Below, piece after piece: positions 35,244 to 46,906 of a DNA stretch of 64,000 bases; within the stretch, counting starts at the first letter, position 1, and each line of letters opens with the position of its first letter. The position numbers and the translations under genes were made by a program. Origin of the DNA: Flammulina velutipes (taxonomy: Eukaryota; Basidiomycota; Agaricomycetes; Agaricales; Physalacriaceae); contig CM022372.1 in NCBI GenBank assembly GCA_011800155.1, forward strand, positions 1,488,001 to 1,552,000, given 5' to 3'. The notes beneath the pieces are model-generated. The model saw only the letters and a program-made list of their open reading frames with translations, made no database searches and was not told where the DNA came from.

Positions 35244-35883
35244 GATGGGTGAAGGTTGCCAACCTCGGAGGGCGAGATGATATACAGTCGCCGACCAATA
35301 GCAGCATTTGGCCCTAGATTGATGGCAGTCCATATCCGGCCTTTCCCATCAGCATCCATCCGCAAGGCTGTAGGAATCAAAACCCACTTGAATGGGTGTG
35401 AACACGGCAAGGTAGACGCCTATGATCCCTGTCAGGCGCCACCTTGGTTCTACCAATACTATTCAACACTGGATCCCTTACTGTTCGCGACTCGCTCGGT
35501 GATGAACATTTCCGATGTCAAAGATGTCAAACCACCGCCCCCACGTTGTACTCGGTGAATTAGAGTATGGTAATAAACACGAGGTGGAAGCTGTGAGATT
35601 GTTTCCCGCACAGGCTTCTTGTATCATACATTCTGGAAGACTTGCACCGCGTGCAGCCTACGACAACCAAGGACATTTTGGAGTAACGTCGTCACGATTG
35701 TTTTTCAAATGTGGCGCAGTATGACGCACGAACAAAAGAAAACAGGTCGCGATCACATGCGCGAACGAACATTGTCAAGCAGGAACAAACAAAAAGCCAC
35801 AGCGCGAATCGATTTTACTCGGCACAGCTCTTCCAGCGACACACTCGACGGTAAGCGACATAAAAGCAGTCGAGCTGCGAGTC
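35244..35883. other. Divergent intergenic region, membrane protein / CDC25
   Basis: 640 bp with short unsupported ORFs. A CATAAAAG sequence about 20 bp before ATG 35884 is too close to be a convincing TATA box. Confidence 0.4.
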
Positions 35884-38006
35884 ATGTCCGCCGTCAACGC
35901 GTTACCCTTCCTCGTCGTTCCCTCAATGTCTTCTCGACGACGCGCTCTGCACGCCCGCCACGACGAAGACGACGCCTTTCTTTCTTCCGACCTCGAGCTC
36001 TCTTTTGCCTCCAACGTCTCGCTCTCTTCGCCCCCGAGGAACCATGTAGATTTAACTCCAGATAGCGAGTACGGCGTCCCCATGGATATCTCCCCATTAC
36101 CACCTCCAAAGCGGGCCTCAGTCGACAAACCAACTACAAGACCACGGGCTTCTACTGTTTCAGCCCGCCTGTTCGGAAACGATGTTAGCAACAAGGACTC
36201 CCTAAGGGTTACCGACACCCAGCGTGGTCGATCCGAGTCAATTTCTAATGCAAAGCGTACTCAACGTCCCGGTCTGCCTCTCGAATGGCGCTCTGCTCAG
36301 GTATGTCATACTCTTATACCTCTTAACACCGTACAAATCCGCCCTAGCCGCCATCGCCGATGGACGATGCAATGGATGTTGATACATCATTCATCATTGA
36401 CCCGCCTGCACCGTTGCCGAGCTCCATTTCATCGCCCGTCATACCTCAATCCGTTACCTCCGCCTCCAACTTTTCGCACCTTTTCTACGACACGCAATCG
36501 CCTCTTCAACACCGAAACCCACCTAAGCGACGTTCACTATCTCCAGATGACCATCGCTACAAAGGCGATCCGCTTTCCTCTTCACCTGGCATTCCTCCTT
36601 CACCTTCAGATAGGCCAGCCAGTCGCACTCAAGTTAAACCTTTTATCCTAGGACAAGACTTGTCCTTGCACAAGCGCCCTCGCAGGCCCACTCTCTCTTC
36701 GACGTTCGAATCTGATGCTAGCAGTGTCCGTTCAGCGTTTCCTACACTTGAATCATTGGAAGACATCAACTCTCAACGCCCTCTTCACGACCATCCCCCC
36801 ACACGCAGGGCCTTTTCCGCCACCATCCCACCACTTGGTGGTCCTTTCTCTCCCGACTCCTCGTTCGAAGAGCCTGATGCCTCATCTCCCGCACAGGCAT
36901 ATGCTCGGCGACAACATGCCAAGATAATCAGACGCCGCGACGGCAGTGACGATTTCAGGCCGTCAGTGGGGGCCTCTGCCTTGATACAGCAAGAAAGTCC
37001 CTCGCGTCGGGTCCCTGCCTCTGGCATGCCTGGTTTCGGGGATAACGAACGCGTAGGTAAAATTCTACCCTGCCGGTCTGTGCCCGAAGATGGATTGATG
37101 AGGATATCTTTACAGACAGTAGGTTATCTTCACTGTCAAACGATGCACTTGAAACTGATCCCGTTATACTAGCTTAACGCCCTTCTAGATGGCGCGTTCA
37201 ACGATCGCATTCATGACTTCCATGTGATCGACTGCCGTTTTGAATACGAATACGCGGGAGGCCACATTCCTGGCGCGGTGAACATCAATACACCAACAGT
37301 CGTGGAATCACTTCTCTTAGGACCTAGCCTTACGAAACCGAAGCCGTCTGTAAGCGGTGATGAATACCGCAAAACTGTTCTCATCTTCCACTGCGAGTTC
37401 AGCCAAAAGCGCGCGCCAACCTTGTAAGTATCCAAGGTTTGTTCAATGTCACAAAGGTCACTCACGCTCTTCAGTGCCAAACACCTTCGCGCCAAAGATC
37501 GTTCCATGAATCATGGGGTCTATCCCAGAATTCATTATCCGGAGGTCTACGTCTTGGAGGGTGGTTACTGCGCCTACTACAAAGCCTTTTCAGAGCGCTG
37601 CACTCCGTCCGCGTACGTCCCGATGGACGATCCTTCTCATGCTGCTGCTCGGGGCAAAGACATGGACCAATTCCGGAAAAACAAGTTTGGCCGCCATAAA
37701 TCCTACGCATATGGTGACGGCTCTGGTCGCCTAGCGGCTGCCTTGCAGCCATCGAAGCGAAACACTATGCCCACCAACAACAACTCTACCCATGTATTCG
37801 CTGCAGGCAGCGCGGCACGGGCGAGACGTGGCGGGAGTGGAAGCGGGTCTCTCTCAACGCTCAACGAGAGCAGTGGCCGGGTGGACGACGACGACAGTGA
37901 CACTGATCTTGGTGACAGTCCTTGCCCTCGTCAGACCCACGTCAAGAAACCTCGCGCCACACTTTCTCGCGCTGAAACCTACGGGCCGTCCAGGATGCCT
38001 TTCTAA
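35884..38006 (+). CDS. CDC25: M-phase inducer phosphatase CDC25
   Basis: Dual-specificity phosphatase that removes inhibitory phosphates from CDK1 and triggers mitosis. Four exons. The long disordered N-terminus is rich in Ser-Pro and Thr-Pro sites (for example KRRSLSPDDH, PRRPTLSSTFESD), as expected for regulation by CDK and 14-3-3. The C-terminal rhodanese-type domain has FHVIDCRFEYEYAGGHIPGA, VLIFHCEFSQKRAPTFAKH with the HCX5R active site (HCEFSQKR), YPEVYVLEGGYCAYYKAF and CTPSAYVPMDDP. The tail after it is about 110 residues, Ser-rich with an acidic patch. All joins are in frame: SAQ/PPSP, SLQT/LNALLD, PTF/AKHL. ATG 35884 opens MSAVNALPFLVVPSMSSRRR; Met at residue 15 is another possible start. 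Confidence 0.94.
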
Positions 38007-38675
38007 CCCTCGCCCTCACTTTCTCTGTTACCCCTCTACGCGCCGACTACTCAACAACTCTCACAAATCTCCTTGCAGGTTACCTCATTTACAATCGTTG
38101 TGCATTCCTTATGCAACGCTCGGCTACCGCCCGCCAACAACAAACCACCGACGACGTTAGCTCCCATCGCTAGCAATGTAACATCTTATCGATATCTTAC
38201 GGACGCCCTCATCTACATCTACATACAACTGATCCAACCTCGCATCTTTTCTTTTCATTTATCCTTTTTATCACCAGTTCATCTGTCCATCCTTCCCACT
38301 TCTCCCTTCCCACCGCCTATTTATGTATGCCCTGAACTCAAACTCACATGAAGTGTATATTTATGATATGCTCCGTATAGCGTGTAGCACTTTCCCTGTT
38401 ATCCCTCGTGTTAGATGCTTTTGGCATCTGCCTGTAGCTGCGCTATACCTGATTGGTTATATATTGGATTATTGGACGATGTGTTCTGTGAGAGATCTGC
38501 ATAGTTACGTTTAGGGCGCACGTTTTATTAGTGGCGTCAGGATCACGTACGGTGAGGCAACGTGATGCGAACTCAACCCCTTTACTTCCGTCGTCCACGA
38601 CTATAAAGTGCGAATCGGAGCTACATTTTCGAACTTGTTCTTTTCCTTTAACTCTTTGTTTTCCTTGTTGCTATC
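38007..38675. other. Intergenic between CDC25 and short-chain dehydrogenase genes
   Basis: 669 bp. The first 300 bp are pyrimidine-rich, likely CDC25 3' UTR. A TATA box for the next gene lies at 38602. No gene seen. Confidence 0.45.
38602..38607 (+). promoter_or_regulatory. TATA box of short-chain dehydrogenase gene
   Basis: TATAAA lies 74 bp before ATG 38676. A pyrimidine-rich stretch (38636-38670) follows, as is common around fungal transcription starts. Confidence 0.55.
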
Positions 38676-40060
38676 ATGAATCTCGTCGCCCGCAGTAGAA
38701 ATGGTTCTCCGTTGAGGCCCGCGTTCAGCGCCACCGGGTCGTACAAGCCGGACAGCATGCAGGTTGCGGACGAGCTGCACCCCGTCATCCAGCCTGGACG
38801 TGTCGTTGTGATCACCGGTGCTGCCAGTGGAATCGGACGGGCAGCAGCGCTCGAGTTTGCCAAGTGCGCGATATTAGCCGTCATTAACCTGGTTGGTTAC
38901 TGATAAATTCATTGCTGTTAGGATGGGCCTAAAGCTTGCTCTGGCCGACGTGGACGAGAAGAGGCTGCAGGTCACTGGCAGGGACGTTGCGCGCGTCGCC
39001 GGCGAGGAGAACGTCCTCGTTGTACCCACGGACGTCGCGAAGCTCGATGAAGTCGTCCGACTGAGAGACAAGGTGTACGAGCTCTGGAGTGAGGTGAGGA
39101 TCATATGCAGTGGTCCCACTCGAGATGCGCCTTCCTCTATCGATTAATTCCATACTACATACATACATCCCTCCTCCATGTCTGTCTATTCCCTCGTGGA
39201 ATACTCACCGTTGGACAGGTTGCAGTGCTGATGAACAACGCTGGCATTGCGCCCAAGGGTACCTCCTGGGGCGGCATTGAGAACTGGAAGAACGTCTTTG
39301 ACGTGAATCTCTTTGGGTATGTATTCTCGTTCTTCCGTTGTTCCCGCGAAGCAACTGACCGGTCTATTTTCAGCATTGTGAATGTACAACAGACGTTCAT
39401 TCCAGTAAGTGTTTTTGCTTGCGCCACATCCCCATGCCAAGTGCTGACGCGCACACAGTCTATGTTACACCAAGAAAACGCCGCCATGGTGATCAACACC
39501 GGGTCCAAGCAAGGAATCACTAATCCTCCGTGCGTACCGTCGTGGTCTGGGGTACATTATTGCCTGACGTCACTTGTCTATCCACTTTGGATTCCTGCAG
39601 TGGCAACGCGGCCTACAACGCGTCCAAGGCCGCCGTCAAGAGCCTGACTGAAGGCCTCGCGGCCGAACTCAGAGAGCGACCGCACTCGAACGTGACCGCC
39701 CATCTATTCATGTGGGTTTCCCCATGCCTGTTGTAGCCGTCTAGTCGCTCAATTCCTGCTTCCGTTAGTCCCGGGTGGACGTTTACTGGCCTTGCCGGCG
39801 CAAACGAACACGATCATAAACCCGATGGCGCCTGGACACCCGAAGAAACTGTTCTCTATATGATCGACAAGGCGAGGTCGGGTGATTTCTACATCCTCGT
39901 CCCCGACAACGAGACCAAGAGGCAGGTGGACGAGTTGAGGATCATGTGGGGTGCTGGCGACATCGTTGAAGGTCGGCCGGCCCTCAGCCGATGGCACAAA
40001 GATTACAAGCATCTCTTCGAGGAGTACATGCGTGATGGTTTGGCTTTGAGCGACAACTGA
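38676..40060 (+). CDS. Short-chain dehydrogenase/reductase (SDR)
   Basis: NAD(P)-dependent oxidoreductase of unknown substrate. Exons join to give MNLVARSRNGSPLRPAFSAT, the cofactor loop VVVITGAASGIGRAAALEFA, LKLALADVDEKRLQVT (the Asp after the second strand suggests NAD preference), VLMNNAGIAPKGTSWGGIEN, VNLFGIVNVQQTFIP, VINTGSKQGITNPPGNAAYN and YNASKAAVKSLTEGLAAELR (YxxxK active site). The usual catalytic Ser position reads TGSKQG. The C-terminal substrate region is PGWTFTGLAGANEHDHKPDG and WHKDYKHLFEEYMRDGLALS, stopping at 40060. The pattern matches a basidiomycete SDR group without an assigned pathway. Convergent with the nuclease-family gene (159 bp). Confidence 0.88.
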
Positions 40061-40219
40061 CTGACGATAATTAATAATTTGGCAAGGACTGTCCAAAATG
40101 TATAAAGACTGGATTGTACAAGGATTGTGGATGGGTGTACAATACACAAAGTTACTTGCGCCACATTGTACCATACTCGCTTCATAAGGTGTGATTACGC
40201 TGCAGCTTTCGTGTCACAA

Positions 40220-42493
40220 TCAGCATAGAAGTATCTTGGCCACGGTTGGGTCGTGATCACTAATTCTTGCGTCGTAAGACGGGGCCCAATTGTTCACCTA
40301 AATCAGTTCAGTATAAGGGTAAATGGCAAGAAGATCAACCCCATACATGAACGTGCTCAGCCTCGACCCCTCGGTTGGCCAATGCACTGGAGATGAAGAT
40401 GTGGTCTAGTTGTTGCGTGTTCTGATCGAAAACGTAGGTATAACGCTCGACCTCAGGGATACCGGCCGCTTCGTCGATTTCCTCCATAATGGCATTGAGA
40501 GCAGCGAGAACAGAACGTGTCTGGGTATACTCGTTAAGATCACCAGATACGACCACGTTTGCCTCAGGATCAACATCGAGTATAGACTGAACAAATGCCT
40601 GACAGTGACAATCCAGTCAGTCGCGTGGAAATGGAGGCTTCGTTGAAGTCCACGTACCGCCACAGTCGATACCTGTCGGGTACGCTGATCTATGGGAGAG
40701 TTGACTGGGGGACGGGCATCTCCCTGGCTCGAAGAACTTCCGCCTTTGGATGAGAAGTGTACGTCGACAGTAAATAGCTTGCCACCAGACGATGTAATCC
40801 ATTCAGCGGCCAGCGGTTTACGCGACGCTTCCCATGCGGAATTGGAAGGATCGACACGACCTGGGTTGATGCTAGAAGGTAACTTAGAACAGCTGATTCC
40901 ATGCCCCACAGAACGTTGGTAAGTACCTCAGTGTAGGAAGTCCGACAGAATCCGATTTCACTTCTACCGCCTCAGTCGCTAAACCCGGGGTGCCAGCTAC
41001 AAGGGAGACTTTTGCGGAGTTGTATCTAGAACTGAATTGAGAAGATACCTGCTAGAAAGAGTAACCGAACTTACAGGTACGCCACACGGATGTTACCTCC
41101 GGGTTGACCACCATCCTTACCGTCTTCTGGGGCGACTTCAGTGAAATTGTATGACAATCCACTGATATCCTCTATGGCAGCCGCCAGTGTGAATAGGGTG
41201 ATGTTGGCAGACACAGTACCGTCATCAGTGGGACCAGAGTTGTCTTGAATCTCTTGTAGGATTAAAATATCTGGTAACAAGAGATAATTCACGATGTGAT
41301 TTGCGATATCTGGGAGATGGCTTGACGTCGGAGACAGGTTCTCAACCTGTGAGAATATGTCCATGAGACAAAAGTAAGTTTAGAGATCGTTGAGCGTACG
41401 TTGTAGTCCGCAAAGGTCACGATGCATGCGTCGTCAGCATTGGATGATATGGTGGCAGGGGGTACTGTAGCGTCGGGAGTAGAGACTACTTCCGGGGCTG
41501 TAAGAGGAAGAAGGTAATAGAACCCAAACCTATTCATGAAGTTGTCAGCATATTTGGAAAATACTCAATCTTGTCACTCCTCACTGGTAGGTGACGATCC
41601 CTGTGATGTCGCTCAAGCCAACACCAACCGCAACGTCCGGATTTGAAGTTCCGTCCAACGGAGATCCAACAATGATAGCTTCTGGGTTGGCGTCGGGAAT
41701 GCCATCCTCGCCTATTTTGTCAGTCAGTTGACTATATCTTCATGCAGACTGTCTTGATGCACTAACCAAATGTTAACGTCAACCCCCCACGTTCGTTCAA
41801 TCCACTCGTCGCCCAATCCCCGCGCACCCAAAACTCGCCAAACCGGTTGTCAAAGTTCAATGCTACCGGACTGGGTACCACGACCAGTTGGCCGTCAAGA
41901 CTCTCCCAGAAGTCCATGCCGTACACATCGGGCTGGAGAGTGGGGTTCGCGGTGGTAATGCGGCTCGCATTGTTCGGGGTTGAGAGCCATCCGTCAGAAC
42001 CATCGTCGAGAGACGACATGTATTGCGTTGGAGGGGAACGATCGACACCGAGGACAATTGGTGTCGGGGTGTTCCCAGTGGACACGACGGTGAGACCGGT
42101 GGGTGACACGAGCTCTGTCAAGTACATGTAATTGGGCTGAGAGCTGGAACGGTAATCGGAGATTCTCCCATTCACAGAGATCTTGTCTCCAATGGAAACA
42201 GATGCCGCAGCGGAGGAAGAATACACGAGGAGACCATTCGAGGCGCGAACATCGTCGGAAGGGTCACCAAGTAGATAGAATCCGGTTGTCGTCTTTATCA
42301 AGCGTCAGGATAACAATGCATAATAGAGGAAAGGACAAACCTTTGCTGTAACGGTACCGGTGACACCACTTACGTTCTGCCCAGCAAGAGGCGAGCGATA
42401 CGCGATACCTTGAATCTCAGTGATAGATGTCGAGGTCACTAACGGTGCCAACACAGTCCAGAGGAGCGCAATTGAAAGCCGTTCCGCGAGCAT
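40220..42493 (-). CDS. Secreted endonuclease/exonuclease/phosphatase-family protein
   Basis: Extracellular nuclease-like protein. A signal peptide (MLAERLSIALLWTVLAPLVTS) is followed by an N-terminal beta-rich OB-like region (ITEIQGIAYRSPLAGQNVSG, SIGDKISVNGRISDYRSSSQ, YLTELVSPTGLTVVSTG). The catalytic EEP domain has VTFADYNVENLSPTSSHLPD, ILILQEIQDNSGPTDDG (metal-binding Glu), KLFTVDVHFSSKGG, ANVVVSGDLNEYTQTRS (Asp/Asn pair), QLDHIFISSAL and ARISDHDPTVAKILL (catalytic His). All hallmark residues are present, so activity on DNA or RNA is plausible. Several introns were joined by frame. Stop at 40220. A TATATA box lies 48 bp upstream of the ATG. Substrate and biological role (nutrient scavenging or defence) are inferred only. 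Confidence 0.88.
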
Positions 42494-42838
42494 GGTGGCG
42501 AACGCGTGGATACCTGTCCACCAGTGTTCGCCTCCGAGATTATATACCTCCTAGGCACAAGAAAGCATTGAGCACATGCGTCTATCTGAACAGATACAGA
42601 CGGACGCGTACATGAGAAAGCGGAAGCAGCATGGTCGATACCACGTTTGATAACAGAGGTGCTTGGAACCTAACTCGGACCGGTCATCCGTACCTCATTA
42701 TCATCCAGGTTGGAACGTTTTTCAGAATCTTCCGCTGGTATATTCGCTAATGTACATCCTGTGTACCTATGGACCTAGTAGAAAGCAAACAAAAAATGAA
42801 GGGAATACAAAGTTTACTGTCGTAATGTAAGTAGTTGC
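42494..42838. other. Intergenic between two secreted-protein genes
   Basis: 345 bp: promoter of the 42493 gene next to the 3' end of the 44550 gene. TATATA at 42541-42546. Confidence 0.45.
42541..42546 (-). promoter_or_regulatory. TATA box of secreted nuclease-family gene
   Basis: Minus-strand TATATA (within GGTATATAATC) lies 48 bp upstream of ATG 42493. Confidence 0.5.
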
Positions 42839-44550
42839 TTAGATCAAAGCACGGCACTCGGTTAACTGCGCATCACAGTCTCCCACTGAGAAGTCAGCAC
42901 CAGAGTTGGCAGCGTTGGCGCATTGGTTGTGTTGGACGTCGCAAGACCTTCCAAGAGCTGCACCTTCAGTCAAGAAAGAGGCGTTTCCTACAGAATGGCA
43001 TCAGTCAAACATATATGTTCAGTAGTGTTATCACAACATACCTGCAACTTGTAATCCACGTCCTCCTTCAGTCACAGCAGGAGCAGCAATGTCGCCGACT
43101 GGAAGTAAATTAATCATCAAACTTCATACACAACAGAGAAACACTTACGGGCACCAGTGAAGGTTTGTTTGTTCCCAGAAACGGCGGCGGTCTCAGTGGC
43201 GGGAGCGGCAGTTTCAACAGCAGATGCAGTGGCGGAAGCGACCTCACTGGCGACGGCGGTAGACTCGGCAGCAGCAGTGCTAATTGGACATCATTAGAAT
43301 AGATCGATAACAAGAAAAATGACCACATACGTCTCAGCAGCAGCAGTCTCAGTCGCGGCAGCGCCAGCATCAACGGTTACAGTGACGGTAACAGCTATTG
43401 AAAAACGGGTCAGGTCGAGCTGGAGAGGCACAGGTGTCTTCACTGACGAGTATCACAGACGGCAGTGTTTTGCGCGGCTTCAGTAGCAGTAGCAGTTACG
43501 GTAACGGTAACAGCTATTGGAAGACAGGTTAGGTTGTGTTAAGAAGTCGCAGATATTTTGACTGACCAGCAGCACAGGTGGCGGCATCTTCTGCTGCACC
43601 GTCATCAGCGCCAGCATCGTCTGCTGCACCATCGTTTGCACCGGTATCGTCTGCTGCACCATCGTCTGCACCAGCATCGTCTGCGGCTCCATCGTTGTTG
43701 TTGCCACCTACTGCGACTCCCTCAGCAGCAGCAATGACTTCTTCCTCAGTGGCATCGGGGACCAATAGATCTTGGGTGAAGATACATCCCACCGGGTCGT
43801 CCAGGTCATCACAGGTGTTACCTGCGCCAGTGTTGTCTCCAAGATCACCTGGTGCAAACGTTCCGGACTTGAGAGCGTCGAGTGGGTCGCCACCGACGGA
43901 GGCGATCTGCTTAGCTAGCTCAAGGGTGATGCTCTTGTTCAAGTCGGCTGCACCATCGGAAGCGGGATCCTAAGACGAAAGAGATGATAAGATGGCCGAA
44001 TGGTGCATTGAAGAAATAGGACATGCCTGATGTTGTTGGAGGGCAGCGATTTCGGGGTTGACAGCGGTCAAGGTGGTGCAGAGGTCAGAAACTTGGCCGA
44101 CGGCGCCACTGTTCCTCTCGAGGGCACGGTAGATCAAGGCGCTAACCTGGGCGTCGACGTCGCCAGCAGCTTTGGCATTGGTGAAAGCTTGATCAGCAAC
44201 GGCTTGTTGCAAGCATTCGACATCCTGTGGTAGTGGGTTAGAGCCGGTGCCTACGTCAATGAACCACGAGGACGTACGATGTCAAGGCCTCCTAGTCCTT
44301 GAGCGGCCGCCGCATTACCCAATAGTGCGAAGATCGGGTCACCAATGCTGTCGGGGTTGTCGAGGTTCAAAGAAGCCCGCACGGAGGTGATGAATTGTTC
44401 GTGAGAGTGTTCTGTGTTTGTTGGAGTTAGCAAATGTGAGGTACGAAGAAGGGTATGGTCACCTTGAGGAACTTCACGGCGTTGAATCGGAAGAGCCAAC
44501 ACCGCGACCGAAAGAGACAAAAGAGCGCAGAAAGACTTGGTAGTGAACAT
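42839..44550 (-). CDS. Secreted Ala/Asp-rich protein with conserved four-Cys C-terminus
   Basis: Uncharacterised secreted protein of a type common in mushrooms. A signal peptide (MFTTKSFCALLSLSVAVLAL) and a dibasic site PIQRREVPQ are followed by a helical N-terminal domain (EQFITSVRASLNLDNPDSIG, FALLGNAAAAQGLGGLDIV, DVECLQQAVADQAFTNAKAA, LIYRALERNSGAVGQVSDLC). Next come a low-complexity tandem repeat (GADDGAADDTGANDGAADDA) and Thr/Val-Ala segments spread over several small exons. The C-terminal domain is RSCDVQHNQCANAANSGADF with GDCDAQLTECRALI, four Cys. The final stop is at 42839. Known relatives are described only as hypothetical secreted proteins. A wall-associated role is a guess. Confidence 0.8.
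43590..43690. repeat. Coding minisatellite GADDGAADD
   Basis: About three imperfect 30-nt units around GCACCATCGTCTGCACCAGC (plus strand) encode the Gly-Ala-Asp repeat of the secreted protein. The frame is kept because unit length is a multiple of three. Confidence 0.75.
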
Positions 44551-46110
44551 GGCGAACAGTAAAAGTTTGGATGTGAATAAGAATGAATGTAACGAAACGC
44601 CTGCGGTCTCCAGAGATAGTCAGTACTTGCATGTATCGCAGGACTGTAAAATCTCACCTACTGAAGGAAAGGATGTAACAAGAACCTGTCTTGACTAGCG
44701 AAAAGAGAGGAAGAAACTGAGGGTTGCGACTACGCATCTGGAGCGTTTTAAGGTGAACGAGAGCCTTCCACGGAGAAAATCTATGTTACTACGAAGGCTG
44801 ATAAAACTTCCGAACAGCTGCAGGTACGGATTTCGAGTGACAGGGTTGTCTATCACGACGAAATGAAAAAATCGCCGGATTGAACGTCGTCGGAGGGTGT
44901 CGGTCGGACCTGAAGGTTGCACATACAAAGCAACAATTTCTGACAGTTTGAAAGCGAGCTACTGAAGGTTGTAACGGAGTACGATGAGCGAAATAAGCGA
45001 TGGGGTAATTCAGACCAGATTCACGTTCAAATTTCCCACGGTTCGGTTCAATGCCGACCGCCAGTTTCTCTGAGCTCGAAGTGTCAAATCGCCTTTGACT
45101 TACTAGCATCTCTGCTCCTACGGAAGGTGAAAAGGTATGTCACGATGGTTCATGTTGTTGGAGCCCGTAACGCTTCGTTCGAGGTTCTTTCTGTCCATCA
45201 AGGTGGTTGCTGGTGAGCTATATTGTTTTGTATGCCTTGCATTGTGGTGCTGAGCCGCAGTACTTCAGTATCCAGCTCGGCTTCAGTATATCTGGCCCAA
45301 AGATTGTATTTCGGGCATTAACATCCTACCCACAGTAAACATCTCTACGAAGGGTCAGAGATAGACTTCGGAGTAATGTCGCGAGAACGATACTTGCCAG
45401 CGATATCGGGAACGGAAGGGTAGATAATCGAGAACACGATTTGAGGGCGGTTAAGCCAGCCTTCTTAGCTTCTTCGAGCAGTGCCTGTCATCGTGGGCCA
45501 CAGGTGACAACTATATGATGGTGGCTAGGCCTCGCGTTCGCTCGCGGAAGGTGAACAACGCAGCCGAGCGGTGTTACTACGGATTCCTAGAGGCAATGAG
45601 TGAGGCGAACCAAGCCAGAACATCCATGCTGTGAGATCCGAAGTGAACGACGCGGACATGGCCACCAAGTAGTGTAGAGCGCTAAAATGAACTCGAATCG
45701 TCGATGTCTCCTGCTGCGCTCGCAATTTCAATGGTTTGAAAAATAGGTCATCTGAATTACTGTTGTACCCGTTGAACGTTGAACGTTGAGCTATACCGAA
45801 GGCGCCACTTTTTGTAGCGTGAAGAGGTCGGTTCAATCGGCAGGCGAGTACTTTGCAACGGCGTCAGAATGGAGACCATATCATCCACAAGATCCTCTTT
45901 GAGCTGCCGTTCATGAGAATGACGTTTAGTCCGGAGTCCACTTCTTTCATAGAGCAGTCTACTATGTTATGCAGTAAGCTCTTTCGACGCGTAAAAGTCC
46001 GTGGTGCGACACGTATAGTTTACAATAGGTTTAACCCGGGGCGTTGTCGAATTTGAGGTTTGTTTATAGGTCAACACGCAGAGTACGCAAAGGAGGTTGG
46101 GTAGTGGTGA
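44551..46110. other. 1.56-kb intergenic region without supported gene
   Basis: Promoter side of the secreted Ala/Asp-rich gene. Several ORFs of 65-105 codons exist on both strands, but none shows a domain, signal or consistent splicing. A short tandem repeat GTTGAACGTTGAACGTTGAG lies at 45771-45790. Confidence 0.5.
45771..45790. repeat. Short tandem repeat of 7-bp unit GTTGAAC
   Basis: GTTGAAC is repeated almost three times. A related array on the other strand, CAACATTCAACATT, lies at 62589-62602, upstream of the histone-fold gene. Confidence 0.6.
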
Positions 46111-46824
46111 TTAGACGCGTACAGAAGTAGACTCTTTTTTCGATAAAGAATGTAGATCTTGTTCTAGAATAGTTGTTAGCAGAGAACAAGGAGTGGGCGA
46201 GGAGACTGACGGATGCCCCATACGTGGGTTCTCAGATCGAGGAATTCTGGAAAGTTCATGAGGGAAACATTTGACACGATGAGGTGTGGTTGGCATACCT
46301 ATGTGAAGGCCATCGTAGAGTTTCTTCAGCTCTGCACGTACTCTAGAGATGTCATCTTTGGAGGCGGAAGCGTCAGACAACGCCTTGAGGTCCTTTTCGA
46401 CCGCTTCTATACGTCTGACATGTGCAGTGACCTAAGGGAGATCGTTTAGGTGATTTCGGATGGCACGACGAAGAGTACGTACAGTTTCTGTGCTCTGTTG
46501 CAATTTCTCGACGCTGACCTGGAGAGCAGCAGACGCCTGTTTGAATTCCTCCAAAAGATGATACGCAGCATACGACGACGCTAAGGAGAAGCCAAAGAGA
46601 AATCCGACGATCCTACAGGCGAAGGGCTGTCAGGTAATGGTGATATAGCTCATAGGATCGACGTGCCCGCCTCGGAATCCGCCAACAGGTTTCTTTTGCA
46701 CAGGGAGCGTGCCAACTACCGCTGTAGGTCCTTCATTGAAGGCTATCCTGCTCGTCGAGAACAGGCGAGAACAAGCAACATTCGTCCTCGTTACAGATGC
46801 TGGTCGAAATAGTATCGAGGCCAT
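46111..46824 (-). CDS. Putative mitochondrial inner-membrane coiled-coil protein
   Basis: Five exons, about 170 aa. The N-terminus MASILFRPASVTRTNVACSR followed by LFSTSRIAFN looks like a mitochondrial targeting sequence. GGFRGG then joins IVGFLFGFSLASSYAAYHLL, a single membrane span. Coiled-coil segments follow (EEFKQASAALQVSVEKLQQS, VRRIEAVEKDLKALSDASAS, DDISRVRAELKKLYDGLHIE, FLDLRTHVWGIQQDL). Stop at 46111. The first intron appears to start with GC (GCACGT at the junction, CTGAC branch, CTGTAG end); no GT donor gives the right phase. The layout recalls small fungal mitochondrial membrane proteins with a GGFRGG-span-coiled-coil pattern. No function is known to me. Divergent from POP1 with only 82 bp between start codons. 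Confidence 0.75.
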
Positions 46825-46906
46825 GGTCGATAGTCAAGGTTGCTCGGAGTTATCCGGCAACTCTTGACTTGCGACTTTGATTATTGCAGACTACTCTCTT
46901 TTCGCG
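46825..46906. promoter_or_regulatory. 82-bp bidirectional promoter (mitochondrial protein / POP1)
   Basis: Only 82 bp separate the two divergent ATGs, so core elements and both 5' leaders must share or overlap. No TATA box is evident. Confidence 0.6.

Noticed and set aside
35256..36065. Plus-strand ORFs of 100 and 148 codons before and over the CDC25 start
   Set aside because: They are out of frame with CDC25 or lie in its leader and lack domain content.
45525..46056. ORFs of 103 (minus) and 67 (plus) codons in the 44.6-46.1 kb gap
   Set aside because: No domain, no splice-consistent extension and no promoter signal. Length is within chance for this base composition.
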